64,000 nucleotides of DNA from Candidatus Polarisedimenticolaceae bacterium. GTDB lineage: Bacteria > Acidobacteriota > Polarisedimenticolia > Polarisedimenticolales > DASRJG01. The notes under the pieces are model-generated. The model did not search any database, had not been told where the DNA came from, and saw only the letters and a list, made by a program, of their open reading frames with translations. Shown here in pieces: positions 40,632 through 48,659 of this stretch; the stretch's first letter is position 1, and every line of letters starts with the position of its first letter. The position numbers were made by a program, and so were the translations under genes. The stretch covers positions 788,204-852,203 of the forward strand of contig DASUCV010000004.1 in NCBI GenBank assembly GCA_036275915.1, read 5' to 3'.

Positions 40632-40680
40632 GGTGGGTGGAAGAAAACCACCAACCTTTTGAGAACTGGTTGGTAAGTTA
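40632..40680 (+). promoter_or_regulatory. ECF-like promoter before repeat gene 2
   Basis: AACCTTTT at 40653-40660 and GTAAGTTA at 40673-40680 are 12 bases apart, exactly as before repeat gene 1. A GGTGG (from 40635) and CCACC (40649-40653) pair with an A-rich loop stands just before, like the stem at 38286. The ATG of repeat gene 2 is at 40724. Confidence 0.65.
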
Positions 40681-40723
40681 GGTGGTAACGGGCCGTAAAG
40701 GTCCGACAACACGGAGGCGGAAC

Positions 40724-41575
40724 ATGGCTAGCAGCAGAGGAAATCGGGGGACCGCGAAATTCTTCTTCATCGGCGGCGGCGTGGTCGCGGCGATCGCGTT
40801 GGTGGTGTTCTTCCAGAACTACCCGCCCAAGCCCGCGGACGCCACCGGCACGATCCAGGGTGCCAGCCGCTATCACGAAACCCAGATCACTCCGAGCGAT
40901 GTCAAGGTGGCGCCGGACGCTCTCTCGACCTGGATCCAGAGCGACACCTTCGACAAGATCGTCAAGGATCCCGACGCCCGTAAGCTCTTCGCGAGCGGCG
41001 CGGTGAGCCAGCTCTTCACCAACGACGCCGTGCGGCTGATCGCGCTCGACGCCACCAAGGTGAGCGCGGGCGATGCGCAGAAGCTCCAGAAGGACGGCAC
41101 GAACCTCATGGTGGCCGGCGACTCGACCGGCGCTGCGATCAAGGGATTCAGCAGCCGCAACATCGACAACGGCGCGCAGCACGTGATGAGCGTCGGCGAC
41201 GCGCGGAAGCTGATCGAAAGCGGCGACGCGCAGAGCCAGAGAATGGTCATCGGCGACGCGCGGAGCCAGAGGCTGGTTGCCGGCGATGCCCAGAAGATGG
41301 TCGTTGGCGATGCCCAGAAGATGGTCGTTGGCGACGCCCAGAAGATGGTCGTTGGCGACGCGGCGAACAAGTTCATCACCGTTGGCGATGCTCACAAGCT
41401 CTTCCAGAGCGACGCGGTCCGGCAGGCCCTCGAGAACCCGGCCATCCAGCAGGCGCTCAAGGACTCGGCGTTCTGCCAGGCCCTTCAGAACGCGGCGACG
41501 ATGAACGCCCTCCAGAACGAGGCTCAGAAGGTCTCGCCGCTGAGGGACGACGCCACCAAGCAGAACGGCAACTAA
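40724..41575 (+). CDS. membrane-anchored protein with GDAQKMVV repeats (repeat protein 2)
   Basis: A 283-residue paralog of repeat protein 1. It has the same basic N-terminus and membrane helix (FFIGGGVVAAIALVVFF), the same head (ADATGTIQGASRYHETQITP, DTFDKIVKDPDARKLF) and the same tail (NKFITVGDAHKLF, DAVRQALENPAI, AFCQAL). The middle differs: it has scattered GDA-units and three identical 8-residue copies GDAQKMVV (24-bp period, 41282-41353) where protein 1 has the 18-residue array. Both share QKLQKDGTNLMVAGD. The start ATG follows GGAGGCGG. Likely extracytoplasmic; function unknown. Confidence 0.88.
   Translation: MASSRGNRGTAKFFFIGGGVVAAIALVVFFQNYPPKPADATGTIQGASRYHETQITPSDVKVAPDALSTWIQSDTFDKIVKDPDARKLFASGAVSQLFTNDAVRLIALDATKVSAGDAQKLQKDGTNLMVAGDSTGAAIKGFSSRNIDNGAQHVMSVGDARKLIESGDAQSQRMVIGDARSQRLVAGDAQKMVVGDAQKMVVGDAQKMVVGDAANKFITVGDAHKLFQSDAVRQALENPAIQQALKDSAFCQALQNAATMNALQNEAQKVSPLRDDATKQNGN
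41282..41353 (+). repeat. three 24-bp tandem repeats in repeat protein 2
   Basis: Three copies of a 24-bp unit coding GDAQKMVV start at 41282, 41306 and 41330; the first two are identical, the third differs by one silent base. They are flanked by looser GDA-units. This short array sits at the place where the paralog carries the 54-bp array. Confidence 0.92.
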
Positions 41576-41606
41576 GACTTTAAGAGTTACAATCCGCTTC
41601 CGTGAC

Positions 41607-41648
41607 AACGGGGGCGCGTCCGGTAGGGCGCGCCCCCGTTGTCGTCTT
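41607..41648 (+). terminator. GC-rich hairpin terminator after repeat gene 2
   Basis: AACGGGGGCGCG at 41607-41618 pairs perfectly with CGCGCCCCCGTT at 41629-41640 over a ten-base loop. The tail GTCGTCTTGT is only moderately T-rich, so termination may be partial. It lies 31 bp behind the repeat gene stop and just before the metallopeptidase-like gene. Confidence 0.75.
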
Positions 41649-41663
41649 GTGGGGGGCGGATCG

Positions 41664-44600
41664 ATGGGTGACCGCGGCACGCGGCTCTTGGCCGCCGGGC
41701 TACTGACTCTCGGCTGCGCGGTCACCGGAGCGTTCGCTCAGTTTTCCTCCGTCGAGACCGAAGAGCTTCGCCTTCTCTACCTCGATCCGTTCCAGACCTA
41801 CCTCGTCCCCCACGTCGGCGCCTGCTTCACGAACTCGCTCGCGTTCGACCACAAGCTCTTCAACTTCACCCCTTCGGAAAAGGTCACCATCCTCCTCAAC
41901 GATTTCTCCGACATGGGGAATGCGAGCGCCTCGTCGGTCCCGCGCGATTTCATCTCGATGCAGGTCTCGCCGCTCTCCGCGGCGTACGAGACGGTGACGA
42001 CGAACGAGAGATTCAACTGGCTCTTCAACCACGAGCTGATCCACGTCACGACGACCGACATGGCGGCGAAGCCCGACCGTCGTGCGCGAAAGTTCTTCGG
42101 GGGGAAGGTCCTCCCCAACAACGAGGACCCGGAATCGATCGGCTATTTCTACCTGACGACACCCCGCGTGTCGGCTCCCGGCTGGTACCTCGAGGGAATC
42201 GCCGTCTTCATCGAGACCTGGATGGCCGGCGGCCAGGGACGGGCGCAGGGCCCCTACGACGAGATGGTCTTCCGCTCGAAGGTCCGAGACGGTGCGCGCA
42301 TCTACGACCCGCTCGGCCTCGCCGCCGAGGGGACCAAGATCGACTTCCAGGTCGACGTCAACAACTACCTCTACGGCACCCGGTTCATGACCTACCTCGG
42401 CTACCACTACTCGCCCGAGAAGGTCGTCGAGTGGGTGAGCCGCCACGACGGCAGCCGCGCCTGGTACGCGACGAACTTCAAAGCCGTCTTCGGGATCCCG
42501 CTCGCGCAGGCGTGGTCGGAGTGGATCGCCTTCGAGCACGAGTTCCAGAACGCGAACCTCGCGGCGATCCGGAAGTACCCGACGACACCCACGAAAGATG
42601 TCTCACCGCGGGCGCTCGGCTCGGTGTCGCGCCAGTTCGTCGATCCCGACAAGAAGGTCATGTACGTCGGGTTCAACGCGCCGGGGCTCGTCGCCCACAT
42701 CGGCTCGATCTCGCTCGAGACAGGCGCCCTGAAACCGATCGTCGAGGTGAAGGGTCCGGTCCTCTTCACCGTCACCTCGCTCGCGTGGGACCCCGATCGC
42801 AAGATGCTCTACTACTCGACCGACAACACCGAGTTCCGCGACGTCGTCCAGCTCGACCCGGCGACCGGGAAGACGAAGCGCCTCTTGAAGGACGTCCGGA
42901 TCGGCGAGCTGGTCTTCGACCGCACCGACCGGTCGCTGTGGGGGGTCCGTCACTTCAACGGGATCTGCACGTTGGCTCGGATGCCCTACCCTTATAAGGA
43001 GTGGCAGCAGGTCGTCTCGTTCGCCTACGGCCAGGTCCCCTACAACCTCGACATCTCCCCCGACGGCACGCTCCTCTCCGCGTCCCTCGGCGGGATCGAC
43101 GGCCGGCACGCGGTCCACGTCATGAAGATCGAGGATCTTCTGCAAGGTCGGCTCGAGGACGTTGCCAGGTTCGACTTCGACACGTTCATCCCCGAGAACT
43201 TCATCTTCTCGGAGGACGGCAAGTTCCTCTACGGCAGCTCGTACTACACCGGCGTCTCGAACATCTTCCGCTACGAGCTGGCGACGAAGAAGCTCGACGC
43301 GCTCTCGAACGCGGAGACCGGCTTCTTCCACCCGCTCCTGCGATCCGACGGCTCGATGTTCGTGTTCCGTTACACAGGAGACGGTTTCGTCGCGTCGACG
43401 ATCGACCCGAAGCCGATCGAGGACGTCAGCGCGATCACGTTCCTCGGGACGAAGCTCGTCGAGACCCACCCCATCGTCAAGGAGTGGAAGGTCGGCTCGC
43501 CGGCGCGGATTCCGTTCGACGATCTCGTCGTCGCGCGCGAGCCCTACGCGAAGTGGCGCGACATCGGCACCGAGTCGTTCTATCCGATCCTCCAGGGCTA
43601 CAAGGATTCCGCCGCTGCCGGCATGCGATTCAACTTCACCGATCCGATCGGGATCAACCGGTTCACGCTGTGGGCGAGCTACTCGCCGGACCAGGCGCTG
43701 GCGACCGACGAGCGCCTCCACCTGCAGCTCGAGTACAAGCGCTACGACTGGAAGGTCGACGCGAAGTACAACGCCGGTGATTTCTACGACCTCTTCGGGC
43801 CGACGAAGGTGAGCCGCAAAGGGTACTCGCTGCGCGCCGCGTGGAACCACATGCTCTACCGCGACAACCCGCGGCAGTTCCAGGTCACGGTCGACGGCGC
43901 CTACTACGGAAACCTCGACACGTTGCCCTACTACCAGAACGTCGCTTCACCGGCGTCCACGCTCGCCACCCTGTTCGCGAAGTTCCAGTTCGACAACGCG
44001 CGCGCGAGCCTCGGGCGCGTCGACGAGGAGAAGGGTGAGCACGCCTCGCTCTACGTCTCCGGCACTTACACGCCGAACCCGAACTGCACCCCGAACATCG
44101 CCCAGCCTCTCAACAACTGCAACACCACGACCGCGCCGGCGGGCGGCTTCTACCCGCAGGTGCTCGGCACCTTCGACGTCGGGTTCCAGCTCCCGCTCAA
44201 GCACTCGTCGATCTGGCTCCGGAGCGCGGCCGGCGGCGGCACCGGCGACCCGACGAGCCCGTTCGCGAACTTCTTCTTCGGCGCCTTCGGGAACAACTGG
44301 GTCGACAACGGAAACATCAAGCGTTATCGCGAGTTCTTCTCGTTCCCCGGCCTCGCGATCAACGAGATCGGCGGCCGCACCTTCGCGAAGTCGATGCTGG
44401 AGTGGAACCTCCCGCCGATCCGCTTCCGCCGCTTCGGCACGCCGGGGTTCTACGCGTCGTGGATCCGCACCGCCCTCTTCGCGGGCGGCCTGGCGACCAA
44501 CTTCGACCACCAGAACGGGACGTTCTACGATATCGGGCCGAGCGGTAACTGGGAGCCGTTCACGGCCAAGATCTCGAACAACGTCGCCGACGCCGGCGTG

Positions 44601-44729
44601 CAGATGGACATGCGGTTCACCTATCTCTCGCGCCTCGACATGACCCTCTCCTTCGGCTACGCCGCCGCCTTCGAGGACGGCCACGCGCCGCGCCACGAGG
44701 CGATGGTCTCGCTCAAGGTCATGCCGTGA
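41664..44729 (+). CDS. large exported gluzincin-like metallopeptidase with beta-propeller and barrel-like C-terminus
   Basis: A 1021-residue exported protein with a signal peptide ending GAFAQ (residue 26). An N-terminal metallopeptidase-like region has HELIH at 123-127 and a likely third ligand Glu177 in GWYLEGIAVF. Residues about 320-620 look like a beta-propeller (DPDKKVMYVGFN, DPDRKMLYYSTD, DISPDGTLLSASLGG). Residues about 650-1021 alternate strands and end ALKVMP-like as in outer-membrane barrels (SRLDMTLSFGYAAAF). The start at 41664 is chosen for GGGGGCGGA upstream. It overlaps prsW (GTGA). Substrate unknown. Confidence 0.82.
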   Translation: MGDRGTRLLAAGLLTLGCAVTGAFAQFSSVETEELRLLYLDPFQTYLVPHVGACFTNSLAFDHKLFNFTPSEKVTILLNDFSDMGNASASSVPRDFISMQVSPLSAAYETVTTNERFNWLFNHELIHVTTTDMAAKPDRRARKFFGGKVLPNNEDPESIGYFYLTTPRVSAPGWYLEGIAVFIETWMAGGQGRAQGPYDEMVFRSKVRDGARIYDPLGLAAEGTKIDFQVDVNNYLYGTRFMTYLGYHYSPEKVVEWVSRHDGSRAWYATNFKAVFGIPLAQAWSEWIAFEHEFQNANLAAIRKYPTTPTKDVSPRALGSVSRQFVDPDKKVMYVGFNAPGLVAHIGSISLETGALKPIVEVKGPVLFTVTSLAWDPDRKMLYYSTDNTEFRDVVQLDPATGKTKRLLKDVRIGELVFDRTDRSLWGVRHFNGICTLARMPYPYKEWQQVVSFAYGQVPYNLDISPDGTLLSASLGGIDGRHAVHVMKIEDLLQGRLEDVARFDFDTFIPENFIFSEDGKFLYGSSYYTGVSNIFRYELATKKLDALSNAETGFFHPLLRSDGSMFVFRYTGDGFVASTIDPKPIEDVSAITFLGTKLVETHPIVKEWKVGSPARIPFDDLVVAREPYAKWRDIGTESFYPILQGYKDSAAAGMRFNFTDPIGINRFTLWASYSPDQALATDERLHLQLEYKRYDWKVDAKYNAGDFYDLFGPTKVSRKGYSLRAAWNHMLYRDNPRQFQVTVDGAYYGNLDTLPYYQNVASPASTLATLFAKFQFDNARASLGRVDEEKGEHASLYVSGTYTPNPNCTPNIAQPLNNCNTTTAPAGGFYPQVLGTFDVGFQLPLKHSSIWLRSAAGGGTGDPTSPFANFFFGAFGNNWVDNGNIKRYREFFSFPGLAINEIGGRTFAKSMLEWNLPPIRFRRFGTPGFYASWIRTALFAGGLATNFDHQNGTFYDIGPSGNWEPFTAKISNNVADAGVQMDMRFTYLSRLDMTLSFGYAAAFEDGHAPRHEAMVSLKVMP

Positions 44730-45733
44730 CCGTCGCGGTCGGGCTCCTGCCCGTCCTGTTCTTCCTCGGCGCGCTCATCTACCTCGACAGCTACAAGCTC
44801 GTCCGGAAGCGGTTCGTCGCCGGCGCGCTCGTCGGCGGCTGCGTTCTCGCCGTCGTCTGCTGGGGCATCAACACGGCGCTCGGCGGGGCGATTCCCGTGG
44901 GGTACGAGGGCTACTCGCGCTTCATCGCCCCGATCGTCGAGGAATCCGTCAAGGCGCTCCTCATCATCGGGTTCGCGCGCGCGAACCGGATCGGGTTCCT
45001 CGTCGACGCGGCGATCTACGGGTTCGCGATCGGCACCGGTTTCGCGCTGGTCGAGAACGTCGTCTACTGGTCGACCCTCACCGATGCTTCGTGGAGCCTC
45101 TGGCTCGTACGCGGGTTCGGGACCGCGATCATGCACGGCGGCTGTACCGCGATCGTCGGCATCGTGGGGAAGGCGCTCACCGAGCGCGGACGCTGGCCGA
45201 CCGCCGGTGCGTGGGCCGCCGCGATCGCGGTCGCCATCCTCATCCACTCGTTCTTCAACAGCTTCTTCCTGGCGCCGGTGACGCAGGCGGCGGTCATCGT
45301 GCTCTTCCTCCCGCCGCTCGCCTACATGATCTTCCGTCGCAGCGAGCGCTCCCTCGAGCAGTGGCTGAACGTCGGCTTCGACGCCGACACGGAGCTCCTC
45401 GAGCTGGTGCTCTCCGGCCACGTGTCGGGCACGCCGGTCGGCAACTACCTCGGCGAGCTGCGCTCGCGCTTCCCGGGCGAGGTCCTCGTCGACATGCTCT
45501 GCTACCTCCGCCTCCACCTCGAGCTGTCGCTCCGGGCGAAGGGCCTCCTCATGATGCGCGAGGCCGGGTTCCCGGTCGTCCTCGACGGCAACGACAAGGC
45601 GAAGCTCGAGGAGCTGGACTTCCTCGAGCGCAGCATCGGCACCGTCGGCAAGCTCACGATGAAGCCGTTCCTGCGGACGACCTCGCGCGATCTGTGGGAG
45701 ATCTACATGATGAGGGAAGAAGCGAAGCGGTAA
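44726..45733 (+). CDS. prsW: PrsW-family intramembrane metalloprotease
   Basis: A 335-residue polytopic membrane protease of the PrsW/CPBP superfamily. The metal-site motifs are IVEESVKALLII (EExxK), IMHGGCTAIVG (HG) and ILIHSFFNSFFL (HxxxN). In Bacillus subtilis PrsW makes the first cut in the anti-sigma factor RsiW. The C-terminal 120 residues are a cytosolic helical extension that is longer than in PrsW itself. The GTG start overlaps the stop of the large exported protein. Its place in the sigma/anti-sigma region makes the nearby anti-sigma (39854) its natural candidate substrate, which is an inference. Confidence 0.88.
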   Translation: MTVAVGLLPVLFFLGALIYLDSYKLVRKRFVAGALVGGCVLAVVCWGINTALGGAIPVGYEGYSRFIAPIVEESVKALLIIGFARANRIGFLVDAAIYGFAIGTGFALVENVVYWSTLTDASWSLWLVRGFGTAIMHGGCTAIVGIVGKALTERGRWPTAGAWAAAIAVAILIHSFFNSFFLAPVTQAAVIVLFLPPLAYMIFRRSERSLEQWLNVGFDADTELLELVLSGHVSGTPVGNYLGELRSRFPGEVLVDMLCYLRLHLELSLRAKGLLMMREAGFPVVLDGNDKAKLEELDFLERSIGTVGKLTMKPFLRTTSRDLWEIYMMREEAKR

Positions 45734-45738
45734 TCGAA

Positions 45739-45763
45739 GGGGACCAAGTTTTTCTTACACGAA
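45739..45763. repeat. fragment of the GGGGACAG element family
   Basis: GGGGACCAAGTTTTTCTTACA starts at 45739, a few bases behind the prsW stop. It follows the order of the left arm at 5100 (GGGACAG, AG-TTTTTT-CTACAC) but has a C for the second A and no inverse arm. It seems a worn half copy. Confidence 0.45.
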
Positions 45764-45775
45764 GAGGAGACTGTC

Positions 45776-46432
45776 ATGAATCGTTGGCTCGGAGTCGCCG
45801 CCCTCGGCGCGATCGCCCTCGGCGTCGCGACGCAAGCAGAGGCGCAGTCGAAGAAGGAAGTCGAAGGCTACATCGCCGGCGGCTACGTCCTCTCGGAGGG
45901 CGGGACCGGCGACTTCACCAACGACGGCTGGAACATCTCGGGTGGCGCGATCTTCCGTCCCGCGCCCGAGCTCCCGCTCGCGCTCCGCTTCGACCTCGGT
46001 TTCAACTGGTTCGACGCGAACCGTCACGCGATCGACGTCGCGCAGTCGAACGGACTCCTCGTCAACGACGGCAACATGAGCCTCGGCACGCTGACCGCAG
46101 AGCTCATGTACGAGTTCGGCGGTCATGGCGGCGTCGGCGGCTACGTCGCCGCGGGATTCGGCGGCATGCGCCGCTACGGCAACTTGACGACGACCGTTCC
46201 CCTCTCGGGAATCTGGTGCGACCCGTGGACCGGCTTTTGTTACCCCGGATACGGTGCGGGCCAAGCCATCGTCGCCGACGACACGGTGACGAAGTTCACG
46301 TACAGCGCTGGAGCGGGCGTCACGTTCCCGGTCGGGCACGGCACGCTCTACGTCGAAGCGCGCTACCACTGGATGGAGGCGAGCCATCCGTCCACCCAGA
46401 TGCTGCCGATCCTCGTCGGCTATCGCTTCTGA
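45776..46432 (+). CDS. exported outer-membrane beta-barrel protein
   Basis: A 218-residue exported protein with signal peptide MNRWLGVAALGAIALGVATQAEAQ. The mature part alternates strands with Gly and aromatic residues (GGYVLSEGGTG, LRFDLGFNWFDAN, TLYVEARYHWMEA) and ends LPILVGYRF with the terminal Phe of OmpA/OprF-like barrels. It fits an eight-strand barrel. GAGGAG stands before the ATG. A clear terminator follows directly. It reads away from prsW and is probably separate from the sigma locus. Confidence 0.82.
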   Translation: MNRWLGVAALGAIALGVATQAEAQSKKEVEGYIAGGYVLSEGGTGDFTNDGWNISGGAIFRPAPELPLALRFDLGFNWFDANRHAIDVAQSNGLLVNDGNMSLGTLTAELMYEFGGHGGVGGYVAAGFGGMRRYGNLTTTVPLSGIWCDPWTGFCYPGYGAGQAIVADDTVTKFTYSAGAGVTFPVGHGTLYVEARYHWMEASHPSTQMLPILVGYRF

Positions 46433-46437
46433 GAAAG

Positions 46438-46472
46438 AAAAAGGCCGCGCGGCGATGCCGTGCGGCCTTTTT
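46438..46472 (+). terminator. bidirectional Rho-independent terminator
   Basis: AAAAAGGCCGC at 46438-46448 pairs with GCGGCCTTTTT at 46462-46472, with a 13-base middle that itself pairs partly (GCGGCGATGCCGT). A-tract and T-tract on the two sides let it work on both strands, between the barrel gene and the facing lipoprotein gene. Confidence 0.92.
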
Positions 46473-46507
46473 CTAGTCGGACGATCGACTCGAGACTACC
46501 GACTTCC

Positions 46508-47149
46508 TCAGATGATTCCCTTCGCTCTCATCTCATAGACCACTTTGCTGATGACGCTGTCGATCTTCTGCTGCGTGCCGCCGCCGTCATCCATCCACGT
46601 CTCGGTCTGCCCGGTCCAGACGAGCGCGTCCTTGTCGCCCTTCGACGCGTCGTAGAAGTTGGTCTCGAGCGTCACCACGTCGTTGACGGTCGTATACCCC
46701 GGCGACACGACGGTACCGTAGCCGACGCTCCAGTAAGTTCCCCAGCCGCCGTAATAGCCGGGTCCGTACGGCGCGTAGCCGACCGTCGTCACCGTCGTCG
46801 GGACGTCGGTGGTGACCGTCTTCTTCCCGACGAGGCGCGTGACGAGGACGTGCGTCACACCCTCCGCGCGGATGCGCTGGACGAGCGCATCCTTGTCGAG
46901 CTTCGACGCGTCCGGCACCCACTGGTAGCCGGCGATCGCCTGAAAGCCGCGGCCGATGAGCCTCGAGGCGAAATCGTCCTCGAAGCGGCGGCGAATACCG
47001 TTGTCTTGGGAGATCCCGAGGACGAGCACCTTCTTGACGCTCGCTTTGGACGCGCCCGGCGCGGCCCACGAGGTCACCAGCTCGGTTCGGGTCGTGCACG
47101 ACGCGGCGAGGGTCAGGGTGAGAAGCGCGAGGGCCGAAGCGTGACGCAT
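46508..47149 (-). CDS. exported probable lipoprotein, hypothetical
   Basis: A 213-residue exported protein. The N-terminus MRHASALALLTLTLAASC looks like a lipoprotein signal with Cys18. The mature part VTSWAAPGASKASVKKVLVLG, FASRLIGRGFQAIAGYQW and GVTHVLVTRLVGKK resembles proteins of the DUF4136-type or related envelope proteins, with a Gly/Tyr-rich stretch (APYGPGYYGGWGTYWSVGYG) in the middle. The function is unknown. It is followed by a facing terminator and preceded by the 148-residue exported protein gene, so the two may be co-transcribed. Confidence 0.75.
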   Translation of the reverse strand: MRHASALALLTLTLAASCTTRTELVTSWAAPGASKASVKKVLVLGISQDNGIRRRFEDDFASRLIGRGFQAIAGYQWVPDASKLDKDALVQRIRAEGVTHVLVTRLVGKKTVTTDVPTTVTTVGYAPYGPGYYGGWGTYWSVGYGTVVSPGYTTVNDVVTLETNFYDASKGDKDALVWTGQTETWMDDGGGTQQKIDSVISKVVYEMRAKGII

Positions 47150-47157
47150 CGTCGTCC

Positions 47158-47604
47158 TCACTTGAGACGCACCGAGAGGCCGTTGGCGGTGAGCGAGGCG
47201 ATCGTCATGCTGAACTTCGCCTTGTTCTTCCCCTCGATCTTGATCTTGTCGGGATCGTATCGGTCGACCTTGAACGCCTCGCCGAGCGCGACCTTCAGCT
47301 CCTTCTCGGCGTCCTTCGCCACCTCCGAAGCGCCCATCTTCTTCGCGATCGTCACGCGGATCTCTTTCGCGGTGCCGCCTTCTGGCGTGAAGTGGAAGAG
47401 GAGCTGACCGTCGTTCTTGGCCTTGTCGTCGAAGTAGATCTTGATGTCGTTGACCATGGGCGCCGAAGGCAAAGCTGCGGCCGCCGCGGGCGGCGGCGCC
47501 GGCGCCGGCTCTTCCTTCTTGTCCTGCGCCGTCGCGAGCGTCGCCAGGCCGAGGGCCAGCGCCGCGCCGAAAGCGATGATCCGGAGCGATTTGTCGTCGT
47601 GCAT
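47158..47604 (-). CDS. exported hypothetical protein with Pro/Ala linker
   Basis: A 148-residue exported protein with signal peptide ending ATAQ, then an acidic-to-proline-alanine linker (EEPAPAPPPAAAAALP). The C-terminal 100 residues form a compact domain (IKIYFDDKAKNDGQLLFHFTP, SEVAKDAEKELKVALGEAF). No family is recognised. The start is taken at the second of two adjacent ATGs. It is divergent from the PPK2 gene (about 115 bp between starts, which hold both promoters) and 8 bp upstream of the lipoprotein gene. Confidence 0.7.
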   Translation of the reverse strand: MHDDKSLRIIAFGAALALGLATLATAQDKKEEPAPAPPPAAAAALPSAPMVNDIKIYFDDKAKNDGQLLFHFTPEGGTAKEIRVTIAKKMGASEVAKDAEKELKVALGEAFKVDRYDPDKIKIEGKNKAKFSMTIASLTANGLSVRLK

Positions 47605-47720
47605 CACGTGTTCCTCCGCGATAATGGGCGATACGACGCAGTGTAGCGCACGACCGCACGGGAGACGGGCTTGAGCAAGAGAGGTGGGGCGCGGTTCAGG
47701 AGAAGAATGAGGAGACCCCG

Positions 47721-48629
47721 ATGGACGACTTGAAGAAGATCATTCAGCGGTGCCATGAGCTTTGCGATCCGTACCGCGTCTCGCGCGGGAAGGATTTCAA
47801 GCTGAAGAAGTTCGATCCGTCAGACACGGGCGATCTGAAGTCCGCGGACAAGCCGAAAGCCAAGGAGGCGCTCACGCGCGGGGTCGAGGTGCTCGCGGAG
47901 CTGCAAGACCGGCTCTACGCGCAGGATCGCTGGTCCGTACTCCTCATCTTCCAGGCGATGGACGCCGCCGGCAAGGACGGCGCGATCAAGCACGTCATGT
48001 CGGGAATCAACCCGCAGGGCTGCCAGGTTTACTCCTTCAAGGCGCCGAGCGCGGAAGATCTCGACCACGACTTTCTCTGGCGCACGACGCGCTGCCTCCC
48101 GGAGCGCGGGCGCATCGGCGTCTTCAACCGGTCGTACTACGAAGAGGTGCTCGTCGTCCGCGTCCATCCGGAGATTCTCGCCAAGCAGAAGATTCCTGCC
48201 CAGCTCGTCGGCAAGAGGATCTGGAGCGAGCGCTTCCACGACATCCGCGCGTTCGAGAGCTACATCGCCCGCCAGGGCGTCGCCGTCGTGAAGTTCTTCC
48301 TGAACGTCTCGAAGAAGGAGCAGCTCAAGCGATTCATGGCGCGCCTCGACGATTCGGACAAGAACTGGAAGTTCTCCGCGACCGATGCGGCCGAGCGCGG
48401 CCACTGGGACGACTACATGCACGCCTACGAAGACCTGATCAGCGAGACCGCGACCTCGTCGGCGCCGTGGTACGTCGTGCCGGCGGACAACAAGTGGTAC
48501 ACGCGAGCGGTCGTCGCAGCGGCGGTGATCGATACGTTGGCGAGCCTCAAGCTCGAGTATCCGAAGGTCGACAAGGCGAAGGCGAGAGAGCTGGCGGCGG
48601 CCCGCGCGGCGCTGACCGGCCGGCGCTAA
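47721..48629 (+). CDS. ppk2: polyphosphate kinase 2 family protein
   Basis: A 302-residue PPK2 kinase, which uses polyphosphate to phosphorylate nucleoside mono- or diphosphates. The Walker A LLIFQAMDAAGKDGAIKHVM, the NRSYYEEVLVVRVHPE block with the catalytic Asp/Arg region, and the lid KRFMARLDDSDKNWKF are clear. The length fits class III single-domain PPK2 enzymes. It follows AGGAG (GAATGAGGAGACCCCG). It stands alone. A CHAD-domain protein, which binds polyphosphate, is encoded about 4 kb downstream, so polyphosphate is probably used in this cell. Confidence 0.93.
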   Translation: MDDLKKIIQRCHELCDPYRVSRGKDFKLKKFDPSDTGDLKSADKPKAKEALTRGVEVLAELQDRLYAQDRWSVLLIFQAMDAAGKDGAIKHVMSGINPQGCQVYSFKAPSAEDLDHDFLWRTTRCLPERGRIGVFNRSYYEEVLVVRVHPEILAKQKIPAQLVGKRIWSERFHDIRAFESYIARQGVAVVKFFLNVSKKEQLKRFMARLDDSDKNWKFSATDAAERGHWDDYMHAYEDLISETATSSAPWYVVPADNKWYTRAVVAAAVIDTLASLKLEYPKVDKAKARELAAARAALTGRR

Positions 48630-48659
48630 CGCGCGCTTCCTAGGGTCGCTACGAGTGAC

